From Aphis gossypii (taxonomy: Eukaryota > Arthropoda > Insecta > Hemiptera > Aphididae): 64,000 nucleotides of DNA. Shown in pieces: positions 1 through 14,700 of this stretch; positions within the stretch are counted from its first letter, which is position 1; the number at the start of each line of letters is the position of its first letter. The notes under the pieces are model-generated. The model saw only the letters and a program-made list of their open reading frames with translations, did no database searches and was not told the DNA's origin. The position numbers and the translations under genes were made by a program. Where the stretch lies: positions 4,030,001 to 4,094,000 of the forward strand of contig NC_065530.1 in assembly GCF_020184175.1 (NCBI RefSeq), read 5' to 3'.

Positions 1-3000
1 GATTCCAGCCGATGACGAAAGCAGTGAACTCGCCAACCGCCACGTAACTGTAGATATACGCAGATCCAGCTTTGGGTACTCGGCCAGCAAACTCGGCGTA
101 ACACAATCCTGGAAATGTTCATGTCAATACAATACTATGTAAACTGTTTATTATTTTTTTTTATCACAAAACAGTCAACGCACAGTTATATTACTCAAAA
201 ATGAATGTCAAATGAAATATAATATATTATATTATATATGTATATATATTTATCCTTATTTTTTTTTTTTAATTTATTTTAACAAAAACCATAAAATATA
301 GTTTATTTTTTTCAGAAAAATTTGTAATTATTACTTCTTCAAATTATGTGTAACCTACTACAGTAAAAATGTTTTCAAAAAAATAATTACTAAATATTCT
401 GTCATAAGTGAATCGTCATGATAAGAAAATCATCTTATATAATATTATAACAGTGCATAATTTAGTAAAGGAACAATTTCACAACTGACTGATAAATATA
501 TTGAAAGTTATTGAACAATATTTAATGGAATAATATTTAACTTTATTTTAACTGGTAGAAAGTTAAAACGTTAACGCTGCTAAAGTCATGTCACGAACAT
601 ATGTAAAAATGTTAAGCTATTTTAATTATAATTAGGTATTTATTTATAATATGAAAAAATGATAACAATTATATTTTTATATTAATAGCAATATATAACT
701 TTATGCACAATTAAAATTAATTAATTATATTTTTAAAAAATATTTAAATTCTATGCTGTTATCAATAAATAATATGTAACAAATACACTAATGATTACTG
801 AAGTATGCGAAAAAAAATAATAAGTTTAACATTTAGACAATATGAAATGTCAACATATTTAATCTGAAAATATTTATTTTAAGTTAAACTATATTATAGA
901 ATATGCATTTTAGTTTTATATAAATATTTTGCCCCTGATCATGAACACAAGATACTTATTGTATAAGTAATAGATTCGTTCCTCGTCTCCAGTGTTATGC
1001 AATATGCTTTAATATACTCGTATAGTATATTGTATCTACTATACAGGATAAATCACCAAGCATTTTCGCCTATTTTTATTTAATAATGTAACTATTCAAA
1101 ATCTGTTTTTGAATTATTTTTTTACCATATGACTCTATAATATTAGTAATACAAACAAGCTTAAATATCTAAAAAAAAAAAAATAGTCTAATTACATTTA
1201 TATTTAAAATTCTAAAATTTTAAATTTTAACAAATTAATTATTAAAGAAATATATGATGGTGAGTATGTTTAGTGAATCACAATGTGTACAGGAAGTACC
1301 TCTGCTGGGTATATATGATTATGGAATATTATTAAGCCCGGAAGTAAGTTATTACCCAAGGGCCTAGAAGAACCGTATTTTACTCTATAAGTTATCCTAA
1401 AGTATGATTTAAATTATCCTATAATGATATTTAACTTTGTGTCACAGGTTTGAAAATTAATTCTGTAGAAATTGTGTATATCCTTACCGGAAAACGCAGA
1501 CACCACAGCGGCTATGGCGAAGGACAGGACCACGGCTGGACCAGCGATCGATTTAGCTACTGCACCGGCTAACACGTACACGCCGCAACCCAATGTAGAA
1601 CCGGTGCCTAATGCAGTCAAGTCGAAAAAAGTCAACACTCGGTTAAGTTTTTCTTTGCCTGGTTCATCCGAATCGGTCTTTTTCCTCGTCATTGCCCATG
1701 TTAACGAATCTGTCTGTTAACACATAATATCAAAACAGTATCAGATCTGACATTATGTCATTTTATCATGAGATATGACTTTGAAACAAACATGACAACT
1801 AAAACAAAATAAACTATAGGATTGTGGTTTTTGAGAGAGGTGACTTCTTTTAAGTTTGACCTTGGTTTTTATTTTTGTTGTGATTTATTATTGTATTAAT
1901 ATATCAATGTTAAATAAAATGAAAAAAACATTATTCGATTTAAGTTTAAAAAAAAGTTTAACTCTTTTCTTTTTAGAAGACAAATCCACCGTATCAATGA
2001 GATATTATATTATTAAGAATATAGTGCAATGCAACATTAATCTTTCTGATACTTATATATACTTTTCAGTAATTTTTTAATAACAACAAATTATTACTAT
2101 TATTTAATAATTTTCAGTTTAAGACTATTATAGAAAATATTATTATAATTATTTATACTTTAATATTATAATAATATTTCGTAAATTTATTTAATTTTAG
2201 CTAGAACTTACTATAGTTTAAAATAAGCTACAATCTACCTATATTTATTTGTGTTTTACCACGTGTATACATCGCTTTTATGTGTTAGATATATAAAATT
2301 AGATATTATTCTCAAACGTAATTTATATAATATTCCTTAATATAATAATAACATATAATTTTACTGCAAAGACATTTTTTGTTCGATTTTAATTACCTAT
2401 AATAATAATAATAATGATGATGATGATGATAAAAACACAAAATAGTAGATGTACCCAGGACATGACAATTGTTAAGTACCGCCAGTACCGGGATGCTTGT
2501 AATGATAGAATTTTGAAGTTAAGTATACAGTATACTTAGTAAGTAATAACTGATATAAATGTGATTATATACGCATTGTGTATAGGCGTAAAAGTAACAA
2601 AATTCTAAAGAAAACATAACATCATAAATATCATAATGTACGTAAAATCTATACAGCATAAAACGAATATTCGTTATCAAAAATAAATTGAAATTTACTA
2701 AACATCAATGCTTTTAATTTCTGTAACAAGCAACTATTTCATCTATTGGTACATTCATTATGCATGATACTTAAAAGTTATGACATTTTTAAAATGTTTA
2801 ACATGAAACATAAATGATATTTAAGTATGTATGTTCATCCATTGACGCATGACATTAAATATAACTCATCAAGTATATTATTTCATAAAAAAAACAAAAA
2901 ATGTGATATTTAAAATTTTTGAGACAGCTGTTATTATAATACTTAGTACACGAATATTAAACAATATGTTTAAAATATAAAAAAATGATACTTAAATGGG

Positions 3001-6000
3001 AAAATGTAGGTACTGCTTTTTTAAAATGTCTTATAACACATTTATGTAACGTTATTTTAATTTTTCATACTACTTTTTGATGTAAAATCTAACCTAGGCG
3101 TAGATCTATATATGGTAATATATACAAACAATGTATTTAATTATACATTAAATAATAAACAAAAGTTATATAGAAACGACAGTACACAAAATGAAAATGT
3201 ATTTATAAATATTTTTATATATTTATTATATTTATTTATTTATATATATTTTATTTTTATTTTATTATTGCTGAGTAATCACAAATTTTATATTAATAGT
3301 AGCATAGCTTCTTGGATGATTTTTAGTGTTATACTGCTATGAATTCAATATTTATTTATTCCTAAAGCTTATCTAATATTATAGAGTAATACATTTCTAA
3401 AGTTTTATTATTAGTATTATTACAACTACAGCGTGTGATCATTTACGATATTTAGCAATTGTAACACGTGATAGAAGTATTTTTATTAAACTCATATTCC
3501 AATCTGCCACACATAATATTTTGAGTAATAAAAATGTTAACATAATATTAATTCAAATTTAGTAGATTAAAATAATAAATTAAGTAATTTTTATAACTAA
3601 TTTAAAATGTTTAAGATATGTGTTTATACTTAGTCACTGAATGGCTGTATTGGATGAGATTTTTTCAATTTAATCTCTGTTTGACAATTAAAATATTAGG
3701 TTGAAAGTAATTTAGTAATTACAAATTATACATAATATATAAATAACTATATAGCCTATTTATGATTTTTGTGAAATAGGATTTATAATATATATACCTA
3801 TATATATTTTTTTTGAGACAAGACTATATAAAATTATGTTGTATTTCGAATGAAATGTTGAAGAACCATTCTAAACGAGATGGTATAACTTTTTGGTAAT
3901 TAAATTGTTACCAAACAATTATTGTAGTACATTTTCGTACTGATTTTTAGTTTTTTCGAGTTATTTTAAAAAAAATATTGAAAATTTCTAATTTTCACTC
4001 CAAAGAAGTAGTAACTAGATCAAATTTTCTATCATAATCTTTTTTTGAAGTTGATAATCAGATGATATTCTAATAGGAAAAGTATTTTCAGAGAAAAAAT
4101 AAATAAATAAACACATATAATTGTAAAATAAATGCATTCTTTGATTTACTATTAGAATCTAAAAGTTATAATAAAATGTTGCTTTTAGTATCGAATTATT
4201 CCAAAATAATTGTGATATAAAACTTTTTCGTTTAAAAAAATTCTAACTATATTGTTGTAAAACCAAACAAGTTTTTTTCAATCTAAAAAATAAATGGAAA
4301 TGTTTGTATTATAGGCTAATAATGTGATAAAAATCATTTAAAAAGACAAACTTGACTATCGATTAGCTCATTAAAGTGTACTTAATAGAATTATATTATG
4401 TATACAATAAATTATCTTAAAGTGTACAGTATTTTTAGGTTTATGGTTTTATTATTCAAATTTCATCGTCTACCTATCACCGTCAATAATTAATGTGTTA
4501 TATATTGTCATATAAAATCATACAAATTATTTTTATTTCAATGTAACTCTGAAGTCAATAAAAAATTAAACAATATTTCTATAATAGGTACTATTGGGGT
4601 TATAAAAACGACAGAGTATTTAACACGCAATAATAGTTATAGTTATATTTATGTTTCACGTGTAATATAAAAGCTCAATATTATTATCACATCAAACAAT
4701 AATAATTACAGTCATAGTAATAAATAAATATTTATATAAGTCTATATTATGGATGTTTTGTCACGAATAAAAATGAATCGAATATTGTTCGATACTTCGA
4801 TTCTACATTATCAAACGTTTTATGCCTAATAAAAAAAACACAGCTCAGGATCAATGGCATAAACCGGGATAAGGTTAATATGTGATGCATACTAATTATA
4901 ATGTATTTGGTGGTATAAAATGGAAGATTGTCCAGCACCTCCATAAAATCTATTGTTGAGTTCATAACATGAACATACTAATATGATTTATATATTATAC
5001 TTTTATTAAAAAATGATAAGTTTATTATTAGCATAATATTATCATTGAAATAGAGCTAAAATATTGAACCTATTTAACATAGTTACCACATATTGGTAAT
5101 AACTATAATCAACTGACAACACAAATGTATCAACAATAATTTCGGATAACGATTATTGTTATCATTTTATTAAATATAAGGTATTTCTAATCAATTTATT
5201 GATCTTTTTTCTACTGTTATTATTTATTGTTATTAATTACATTATTGCTTGCTTTTATAAATTGAATAGTGAGAATTTTACTACTATCCTAATACAGAAG
5301 TATAAATATATGAATAAGGATGACAAATTAAAAAAGTCATCCTTGTAGAATAATTGTATATTATTTAAAATACAAAATCGTGTTTTGTTCTTTAAAGATT
5401 TACTATTTGACGGTTGTATTTTTTAAAGAAAGTTATGTAAACGTCGTTCCTCCACATCATCACAAATTAAGGCCAATTCATGCTACTGGGCACATCAATA
5501 GAAAATATCGAAGAAAAATTATGTCCTGCAGTGTTGTAATAATAATGTTAATAATACCATATTTATTATATAATTATTTTATAAGAACCAGCAGTTGGCA
5601 ATTTTAAAGTTTATTTGTGAATTATGAAAAATGGCATGAGCGTTTGTTTAATAACAATATAATATGAGTTAGTGTATATTATGTGGCTGGTCATTTTTTC
5701 TTAATACTATATACTTAATTACTATTATATTATTATGAGTAAATCGTGTCCGATCATAGGTTATGAGCGTAAACAGTATTGCAGAATTATCGTATTACCG
5801 TATTATAAAGAACGCGACAAAACAATAATACAACACATTATCGTGCATAATGATTTGCTGCAGTTTTTGAAAGCGAACAGAGATCGACTGTTGGCGATTA
5901 TGTTATTATAATAATAATTATCGTTTAAACGATTTAGAGATTATTGTAACGTAATCGTCGCGTGGCATAAATTATGTTGTGTAACTATACGTTATTATCA

Positions 6001-8254
6001 ATTTCCGATAGGCGCAAACAAAGTAATATAATATAATATAATATAAATTTAATTGTGTCGCGTGCGCTATAGGTATTGTTCTCGCGCTGTGTCCCGCGTA
6101 GTACCTACAACAGTTCTATTCATTAATATTTTGTGAAAGACACGACAGCACTACTGCTGCAGATATCAATGAATTCATTTAAATTGTAATTTATTTTTTA
6201 TGCGGTCCTGTCGACTTTTACTTTTTCTAAAATGTTAATGCAAGTTTTTCAACTTGATTCTAGTATGATTGTTATCCCAACTTCTTCAAAGGTTTACTTT
6301 ATACTGCTTATATTTTTCTACTAGTTAATCGTTTGGAGATTTGAGATACCTTAATGATTTTCATAATATTCTAATCAATTAAAAAACATAAGGAGTAAAA
6401 TCATCACCTAGTAAATAAATAGACAATTTTATATTACAGATCCCTTAACATGATATAATACTCTACAACTATTATACAAGTGGAAATGTATTATTACAAT
6501 GAGAATAAGGATTTAATCGTGTATTATGTATATATAAGGTCAAGAGATATTTTTTGAGATATTTAGTATGTAACATTTTCAACCTCGCAACTAAGTAAAT
6601 ATTTATAATATATTTTTTACTGTGCGTGAACATTGTATAACCTCGAATATATCACTGGGGTAATGTAACTGTGCTAATCATTCCACGCAGCCAAAACATT
6701 ATTAATACATAACATACAAATTAAAAATAAATTGAAACTGAGAATTTAAAAAAATAAACATCCAATAAAATCTCTTTGTTTAGTTAACATTTAATATAGT
6801 ATTTAAAATATATTTATTATATACTTTATTAATGTATTATACTATATAAGTAGTTTTAAATTCATAATAATATTATAATAGATTATTATAATCATTTATT
6901 ATAATTTTTTTTTTAATATAACCTATTATACAATTAGAATTATATAAAATATAGTATAAACATATGAAATATGTATGCATATAATCAAATATTTGAATAA
7001 ACAAAATGCTAATGAACTAAATTATATTTATTTAATAAAGTTATAATAATTAAACTTTTATAGTAGTAATGTTTTTTAATATTTACAAAGTATTTGAAAC
7101 TGTAAATATTTATAATCAAAATATTTATATTAATATAAATATTTTTGTGTATTAAGTATTTATAATTTATGGGCTTTTTAACAATATATAAATAATTATT
7201 AAATATTAAATTAAAATTGTTTTTAAATTTTATTCATAGTAAAATTATAAAATATACAATGTATAAATGTTATATACCAAGCTGCATAAATATTTTATTG
7301 CTGAACATATAAGGATGAATTAAAAGTTAGCTAATTATCCATTAAACATAATTGATTTCGTCCATTAAATTTTAGTGAAACACTATATCAATCAATTTCT
7401 ATCACGCGTTAAAACTTTAAACAATAATAATAAGTAAAGACTGATTATAGTAATACATTTATAAATTTTATTTTTTCTTAATTTGAAGATTTTTTATTGG
7501 ACAATTTATTTTAAAATTTGACAAAAATTTAAAATCATATGGACAATAAACAAATAAAGAAAGAATCATCCAATTTGAGGATTTAAAAAATATATAATAC
7601 ATAATAATTTAAACCACACAAATTGAAATTTTACTAATCTAAACAAATTATTATGGTTGACTTTAGAATTTTGATCACCAACATTGTATTTATTAATAAA
7701 AAAAATTTAAAAAAATTAATTATTTATAAAATATATTAATTATGTTTGTAAAAATAGTGATTTAAATCAAACGTATCTATATTATAATTATAGAAGTTGT
7801 ATACTATGTACCTATTTATAATTTTCGTTATAATAAGAATCTTATGGTAAATATGTAATTTTTATTTAATTCGTAAAAGTAAATTGTTCCGAAATTTAAA
7901 CAATTTTCTTTATTTTTTTATTGACAAATAGTAGGTACACCATGAACTTGCAGTTCCTTTTGAATGAAATATTTAAGAATTTAAAAGTAATTTAAATAAC
8001 AAATTTAGCAAAATATACGCGTATTGTTTATGAATACGTTTTTTGTGTATGTACGAATAGGTATAGTACTTTAAAAGTTTAAACAGAATACGTGATATAC
8101 TACGTTTTTAGTTGTCAAGATTATTTATTTTAAAACTTAAAATGCCGGTCACTATTAGTGTAGCATGTAAAAAATTTAGATCTATTATTTTTGGATGAAA
8201 TTTTGTCCTGAAAAACGAATGACTTACCGATTTGTACCAAGGATCGTCCATCAT
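1..8254 (-). CDS. Cationic amino acid transporter (slimfast-like), copy A, partial: first three coding exons
   Basis: Left-most copy of the array; it runs off the window in coding exon 3. Exons on the minus strand: 8228-8254, 1488-1713 and 1-108. Exon 2 encodes TDSLTWAMTRKKT, then the family TM1 signature DLTALGTGSTLGCGVYVLAG (Cys52 in the glycine-rich break) and TM2. Exon 3 gives LCYAEFAGRVPKAGSAY and GEFTAF, whose Glu matches the TM3 Glu essential in mammalian CAT1. Splice sites are GTAAG donors and AG acceptors in the same phases as copies B-D. Exon 1 is an inference: it reads MMDDPWYKS up to a GTAAGT donor, is in frame, and holds the Trp common to all copies. It implies a first intron of about 6.5 kb. 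The first in-frame ATG is at 8254. Exons 2-3 are certain members of the family; exon 1 is likely. Confidence 0.85.
109..1487 (-). other. Intron 2 of copy A
   Basis: AT-rich intron between coding exons 3 and 2 of copy A. It has a GTAAGG donor at the exon 2 side and a TTTCCAG acceptor before exon 3. It contains homopolymer runs and short AT repeats. I see no coding segment or recognisable element in it. Confidence 0.75.
1714..8227 (-). other. Long first intron of copy A (about 6.5 kb)
   Basis: Inferred intron 1 of copy A, five to nine times longer than the matching introns of B, C and D (742-1150 bp). Mostly AT-rich sequence with a GAT/AAT trinucleotide run near 2400-2430 and an ATAAT run near 6030-6050. 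Two short stretches look more protein-like than their surroundings: a minus-strand frame at 4747-4965, preceded by another at 5045-5155, and a plus-strand 75-codon frame at 5380-5607. Neither could be assigned; see the findings. A CpG-richer patch lies at about 6050-6110. Confidence 0.5.
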
Positions 8255-8689
8255 AACTATAATATCAGTACAATATGTATGGTGATCGTCGTATTTGGTG
8301 ACGGCCAAGACACAAAAAAATCAACTAAAGTTGATTGAAATATTTTTTCGTACGTATACTAGATTGCGATTAATTTGTAATTGAAATAAAGGAAAAAACG
8401 AAAAACTTTACGCACAGTAGCGGTCACGCCGCAATACGCAATTAAAATGTGACGATCGCGTAGGTACCTACGTTTGTATTATGAAAGCACACAAATAAAT
8501 TTAAAAAAAAATTTACAGCAACAGCAGCAATGCTTTAAAAATTAAATAATATTACGACGATATCACATGTGGACTACGATATTAAAATATAATCGTTATT
8601 ATACGCGAACTAAAATATGGTATGAATAAAAATATTTTATGCAGCGAACGATCCGTGATGTGCCGCTGATGAAATTCGAGCGGTGTCTG

Positions 8690-8725
8690 CGTTCGTTCTT
8701 CGACTGGACAGTACTCTTTAAGCGG
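8690..8725 (-). promoter_or_regulatory. Putative core promoter (initiator) of copy A
   Basis: On the minus strand the motif CCAGTCGAAGAACG occurs with the initiator A at about 8705, some 450 nt upstream of the inferred ATG at 8254. The core CAGTCGAA is shared with the upstream regions of copies B, C and D and resembles the arthropod initiator TCAGT. The surrounding 8640-8850 stretch is CpG-richer than its flanks, as expected around a promoter. The start site is inferred, not mapped. Confidence 0.5.
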
Positions 8726-11700
8726 CACACCGGTAAAAGAGGGAAAATAATACTACAATTATAATAATAATAACCATGGTGTAGGTAATAGTTATAGAAG
8801 AATTAAGGTATCGCTGCCGCCGCGTGATTCGGCGAAGAACGTTCGGTAATTTTCGTATTGTTCAATTACCATCGCCGTCTATGACCTCGGAAACTTCCGT
8901 TTTTATGTTTTTACACACCTAAATACTTATACTCGATAATACAAAATACATGTGTGCACCGATTTACGAGTATTCGTGGATATGGCGTGTCTGATTTCAT
9001 AGACTAAGAAAAAAAAAATTATAATAATGAACAAATAAATAATATTAAATTTCATACGCCTGAAACTGAAAAATTGCTAGTTTTTATTATACTACATTAT
9101 TATTGAATTTTATAAGGTAGTAGATATTATATTTATAAAACTCCATTATTTATACAGAAAATATTATATAAAATCAACAATTTATAAAACAAGATAGGTA
9201 AATATAATATAAACAATATTAATAATATTAAAAATGTGCCAGATCGATAAATTTATCAATTAATTAATTTGTACGATTGACGTATTATTTAATACGGTTC
9301 GAACCTAATTGAATTGCATGTCAAGTTTGAATACATATTTTACAATATTATATAGAAATGTGAAGTATAACAATTTAACATTTTTATGCAAAATTTACAG
9401 TCGTTACCTGTCATATCTGCGTAGGATTTATCAATTTTGTTCGTGTATAAAAATTTAGTTAGTTGGCTGCTATGTTGAGTATTGATATATTGGGGCTGCT
9501 GTTGAAGTTGTTGTAAGGCTTATTTTGAATTGAAAGTATATCATTGTTGGGTTTATTTATATTATAAATAGTGCATCCCTTCTAGTTAGTAGGACAATTT
9601 TCATTGATAACCAGAAAATGTCAAAGGATAGGCATGATTTTGTGCACAATACTGTTCAATTATATCCAGCGTATTTGACACTTAAAGAGAATAAGAGTAG
9701 TAACTTTTAGCCCAACCATTATATTGACACTTATTACAATGGAGAATTTTTCGTTACTTGTGTGGGTCTTCCGTTTTTATTTAAATATAAAGTACTGCAA
9801 TTACATTAAAAATATCATTAATGTCTTCATTGTGGTCAACGAAAACAGAGGAAGTGGTTTTTTGGTTTGGTAGCGCGGGATATTAATTATTTTTTTTATC
9901 AATATGGCTATTTTTTTTTTTTTAATTCTGAACTGAATTCAGATACACGATTCAACGGATAAAGATTTCTTATTTAGAGTAGTAACTCTAAAAAATGCTT
10001 TGTCGGATTCAAAAAAGTTAATTATACATTTAATGAATATTAGCGGTGTCAAATCTTTTTTTTCATGAGTGATGTGTATGTGACACTATGTGTGGAAAAG
10101 GTTTGTGAGTTTGTAACCCCAACTTTGCGTATTAATATAAATTTTATTACCATTGTTTAAATTAATAGAGCTGGTTAGCACTGAGACAGAATCTGCAAGA
10201 TTAGAGTATCGGTTTGGATAAATAAAATATTTTTTTTCTTGGAAATATAAGCTGAAGGTAGTAGAGGTAAAAGTTTTCGTCGACGGAGAATGGAAATAAT
10301 GACCGTTTATTGTTTTCAGAATTGAGAATTATTATTATTCTTTATGGATGTAGTTTTTATTACTTGGTTGTTAATTATTATGGTGGGTGAAATATTTTTG
10401 GAGTATTAACTTTGATTTTGGATTATAATTAGCTAGAATAATAAATTTATTTTATATGATTTCAAAGATCACATGCGTGAAAGTGTCTTGGAAAATACTA
10501 AATTTGTCAGACATTGTTCAGTTAAGATTTATATTTAAATATTTAAATTAAAATTAATATTCTTCAAAAGGATAACGAAAATTGACTGAGGAAACGCTAA
10601 ATCTAAACATTTCACGAGAAAAACTACCTCAGTAATAATGTATGTGCACTGGACAACGAATATGGGTAGTACTATATAATATTATATTTTTTAACAGTGT
10701 GAGATGCAAACGACTACCTACATTTATTTTTTTTACCTATAGGGTATAGTGATGATGTACAAACTAAAAATTCTGATAATCCTAACTGAACAGAAAACTA
10801 AAAAATTATGGGTCCTCAGCGGAAAATTATTCAATCGCTATTCTAAGTTCTAACAATAGAGAAATTTAGTTAAATAATATTACAAGGATACAAAATCGAA
10901 AAAAGATTTTTAGAACATTAAGCTGCATTACGATTACATATTTGATGATTATACGGATTTAGAGTATCCAAACTTTTTACAGAACACGTTGTAGCAAGGT
11001 TTAAATTATATTATATATATGAGTATAATATGCCAAATGATGCTTTTGCATATCATGTGATTTACCTAGTATATACCATCGAATAGGTAATTTGTCATAT
11101 TTGTAATAAAACTGATTTAAATGTTGTTTGTTGTTATTTCTAGCATTAACGTGTTAATTTTTATTGACATATTATTGTATTTTAATCCTTATATGGTATT
11201 ATTTTTATTTTATGAGCGATATGATATAATATAATGTATATTATGATGATTAATCATCTAATATAGTTTGATAGTTAACACCATAGTGGTACATCTTTGT
11301 TTCTGACTATAGTTTAGGTGGGTAATAAATAATAGAAAGAATTAGACGAAAAAAGACCACTCGACTATATGTGTTTTTATATTATGAGTTCTTGTAATAT
11401 TTTATTCTATTGTATGTTGTTATTCATTTACTATTAAACTAATTTTCTTTTCTTTAAACGTTTTATTAATTTGTAACACTCATAAGTTAAATTTAACTAA
11501 ATTGTACGGAGTATTACCTTAAAAAATTGTAGTTTAACAACTTTAATAGTATATTATATTTTTTGATTATGATGTGTAATTATAAATAACATTTTTGTTA
11601 TAAAATTAGGACATTTTCTTATTTGTGTGTGCGCTTATGATTGTTCTATTTATACATATTTTTACATGGTTCCCAAAAAAAAATTTTTTTACCAGAAATA

Positions 11701-14700
11701 AGAATTAATATTCAGCTACGTGTTTGACAGAAACCAACCATAAATAACTTACTATAAAACAGAAAACCGAGATTTTTAGTTTTAAAAAGTACTTTATATT
11801 ACTAAATTATAAATTATAATACTTTAATATGCATGTAAACATCACAACAAAGTTATAGCGATAATAATATCGCAAGTTATATCGTACAGATATTTTAATG
11901 AATCAATATAATAAATGTAGTAAGAACTTTATTTTTTTATTTAGAAGCAGAATATATATATATAATTGGTCATAAATTTGAAAAAAAAACCACTATATGT
12001 ATTATATACAGTACGTCGATTAAAAATAGTTATTAGATAAATATGAAGATATTCCATTTCTAACCAATGTTCACATTTTTCAATTAAATTTATACTGATT
12101 ATAATTATTGTAGTTATTATTAATGCTGTAAAAATATTTCACCAATTTTTTAATCTTGGTATGTTTTTCTAATATTTTAGATCAATAATAAATTAGGGAT
12201 CAGGTGAAACGCATATTTTTATTTTTTGTTTTCATTGAATTGTATTCTTTAATCCATTTAAATTTGGTAGTTACCTTGTTGCACTTTTTCTAACATTAAG
12301 TTGTACTCGTATATAAAACATTGTTTTAACTTTAATAATTAAAACAATATTTATTTTATATTTATTTTTTTGGAATTTTTAGCAAATAATGTTAAAACGC
12401 AATAATATTAACATGCGATCAAATTACCACGACATTTTACCATATTTTTATGTGATACGTGCTACTGTGTATGCAAATTTAACTATATAGATATAATTAT
12501 AATCTTACCAATTATATTTCTATCTGCGATTAGAATTTGTGTTTTTATTTCTAAACTATAATGATAATATACAGGTACCTTATACTTAACACGTAAATAA
12601 AATAATTTATTTTCGAAAGTCATTCTATATTGACAATTGAAATTAATAGTATTTTAATATTTATTCTATTCTATAATAATATAAATGTTATAGACCATAG
12701 AAAAATAATAAATTATTTTCTATTGATTTATTTTGTTATGATTAATTCCTATTAACAGTATTCTTCTGAAGAGATTAAATCTAAACAGCTTTGTTCTTTT
12801 TTAAAGCAAAATTAAAGAGACTAGACTAGTCTTTTATACTAAATATAAAATAAGTAATAAATAATAATATAATAAAACTAGTATTTTATTTACTTTATTA
12901 AAGTCATTATGTGACTATTCTAGTTCATTTTTAATTATTTTATTAACAAGTCATTATTTATTAAATATTTATTATTTCTTCTAAACATTATTTTTTTCTT
13001 TTACTTTTTTTTTTTTTTTTTATTAAAAAATGGTCATAAAAAATATAGTTTTTAACTTATTTGTGAAATGGTCATTTATTTTATTTTAAACATCGACAAG
13101 ACTCTTATTTATAATCGGTTTTTAGTTGTTATTTTTACTTATAACGGGTTGTATAAACAATAAAATTTATAAAACAGTTAATTATTTTCGATTCATTTGC
13201 GTTTACCATAGGCCACTAAATCGTTTTCTAGGATCCATTAACAATTACAATTTTACTATTGTTTCATATTAAATATTGATGATTTTTTATGCATATTCAA
13301 TATAAGAATTTTTTTTTTATTAATTAATTTAAAAAATATATATAAATCTGTTTAATTTTTGAGTATAAGAATTTAATTAATTAACCTAACCGTGATTTAG
13401 CATGTGTTATATAAATAAATGTAGTACTAAAACTCTTATCGTTGTTCTTCAACAAAACCTTTACATCGCTTGGGAATTTTTCATTATTCCCTATAACCAC
13501 CATAAAAATTCACTTCTCCCGATTCAATATTAAAATTACCTAACACTATTACCTATCATATTAGGTCTAAAAAAAAGTGGTTTTGTTAGTATACCGATAG
13601 AAACATAATCAAATAGAATTATGACTGTAGAAAAACCAAAAACAATAAGGTAAAAAAATGATTCATACTGTCCATTATAATACCTATTTAAAAATATTGA
13701 GCCAAATCATATTTAACGATTATTTTATGTATATTATTTATAATTAATTTTCAATTTTTGTTTACGAACCTCACATAAAAATATTGATATGTTTTTTACA
13801 AAAAAATATATTTACTGAACTTAAACATTATTATATTTTGTAACTATTTAATAAAATCATTTTAATAGTAAGTTATTCTATACATATATTTGATATGATA
13901 AATCAAAAAGAAATTGTTGTAAGGCACACTTTCATTTATTTTCATTCATACCGTGTGGAAATGTCTAAAATATGAACTATCAAATGATAAAGATATAGCC
14001 GTTATAGGATCATATTAATGATTTATTTATATGTGTGTATTGTGTGGCCATGTGGTTTTAACATTCACTATACTTAAATGGTTGTTTTGTTTGCTAAGTA
14101 CAATGACCTAATCCTAATGGTATACGTACCCATTTTAATTTTCTATAAACTGGTCGAATTCTGAGCTATTGGGTTTCTTAAAGTGAATCGCATAAGTTTG
14201 TATATAACTGGCTCGCTATGCTGTGAACACTTTATTTTTCTCTAGTACATAGTTATTTATTTGTGCATTACATTATAATTCTCGGTTGCTTTGGCATTTT
14301 TTTACGCTCAATTCTAGAGACTTTTACGAAGATTTCTAAATTTTAAGCTGCATAAATCGAATTTATTTACCTTAATAATATTCTAAATACTGTACCGAAG
14401 GAACCAAGTTCTTGGTTACGAAATCAACGTACAAAATTGACTTAATAAAGCTGATAAATTATTATGTTTATTCAATTTAGTGAATAGTCAAGTATTTATA
14501 TTACTGTAAACTTGAGAAAAATGATTATTTATAACAGTTATAATTTATTTATATTTCAAAAACAATATTCTATAGTATAGAGACAATACTATTTTTATTC
14601 ATCTTTACAATTTTCTGAATACGTATAGACAATTTAGAATTTGTAAAAACAATGACATCATATATTTAAAATGTTGGTTTGAAAATTTAAAAATTAGTCT

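Noticed and set aside
1472..1720. Open frame on the plus strand with similar frames at 33859-34161 and 47722-47910
   Set aside because: These are antisense readings of exon 2 of copies A, B and C; their mutual similarity comes from the conserved TM1/TM2 coding sequence on the minus strand.
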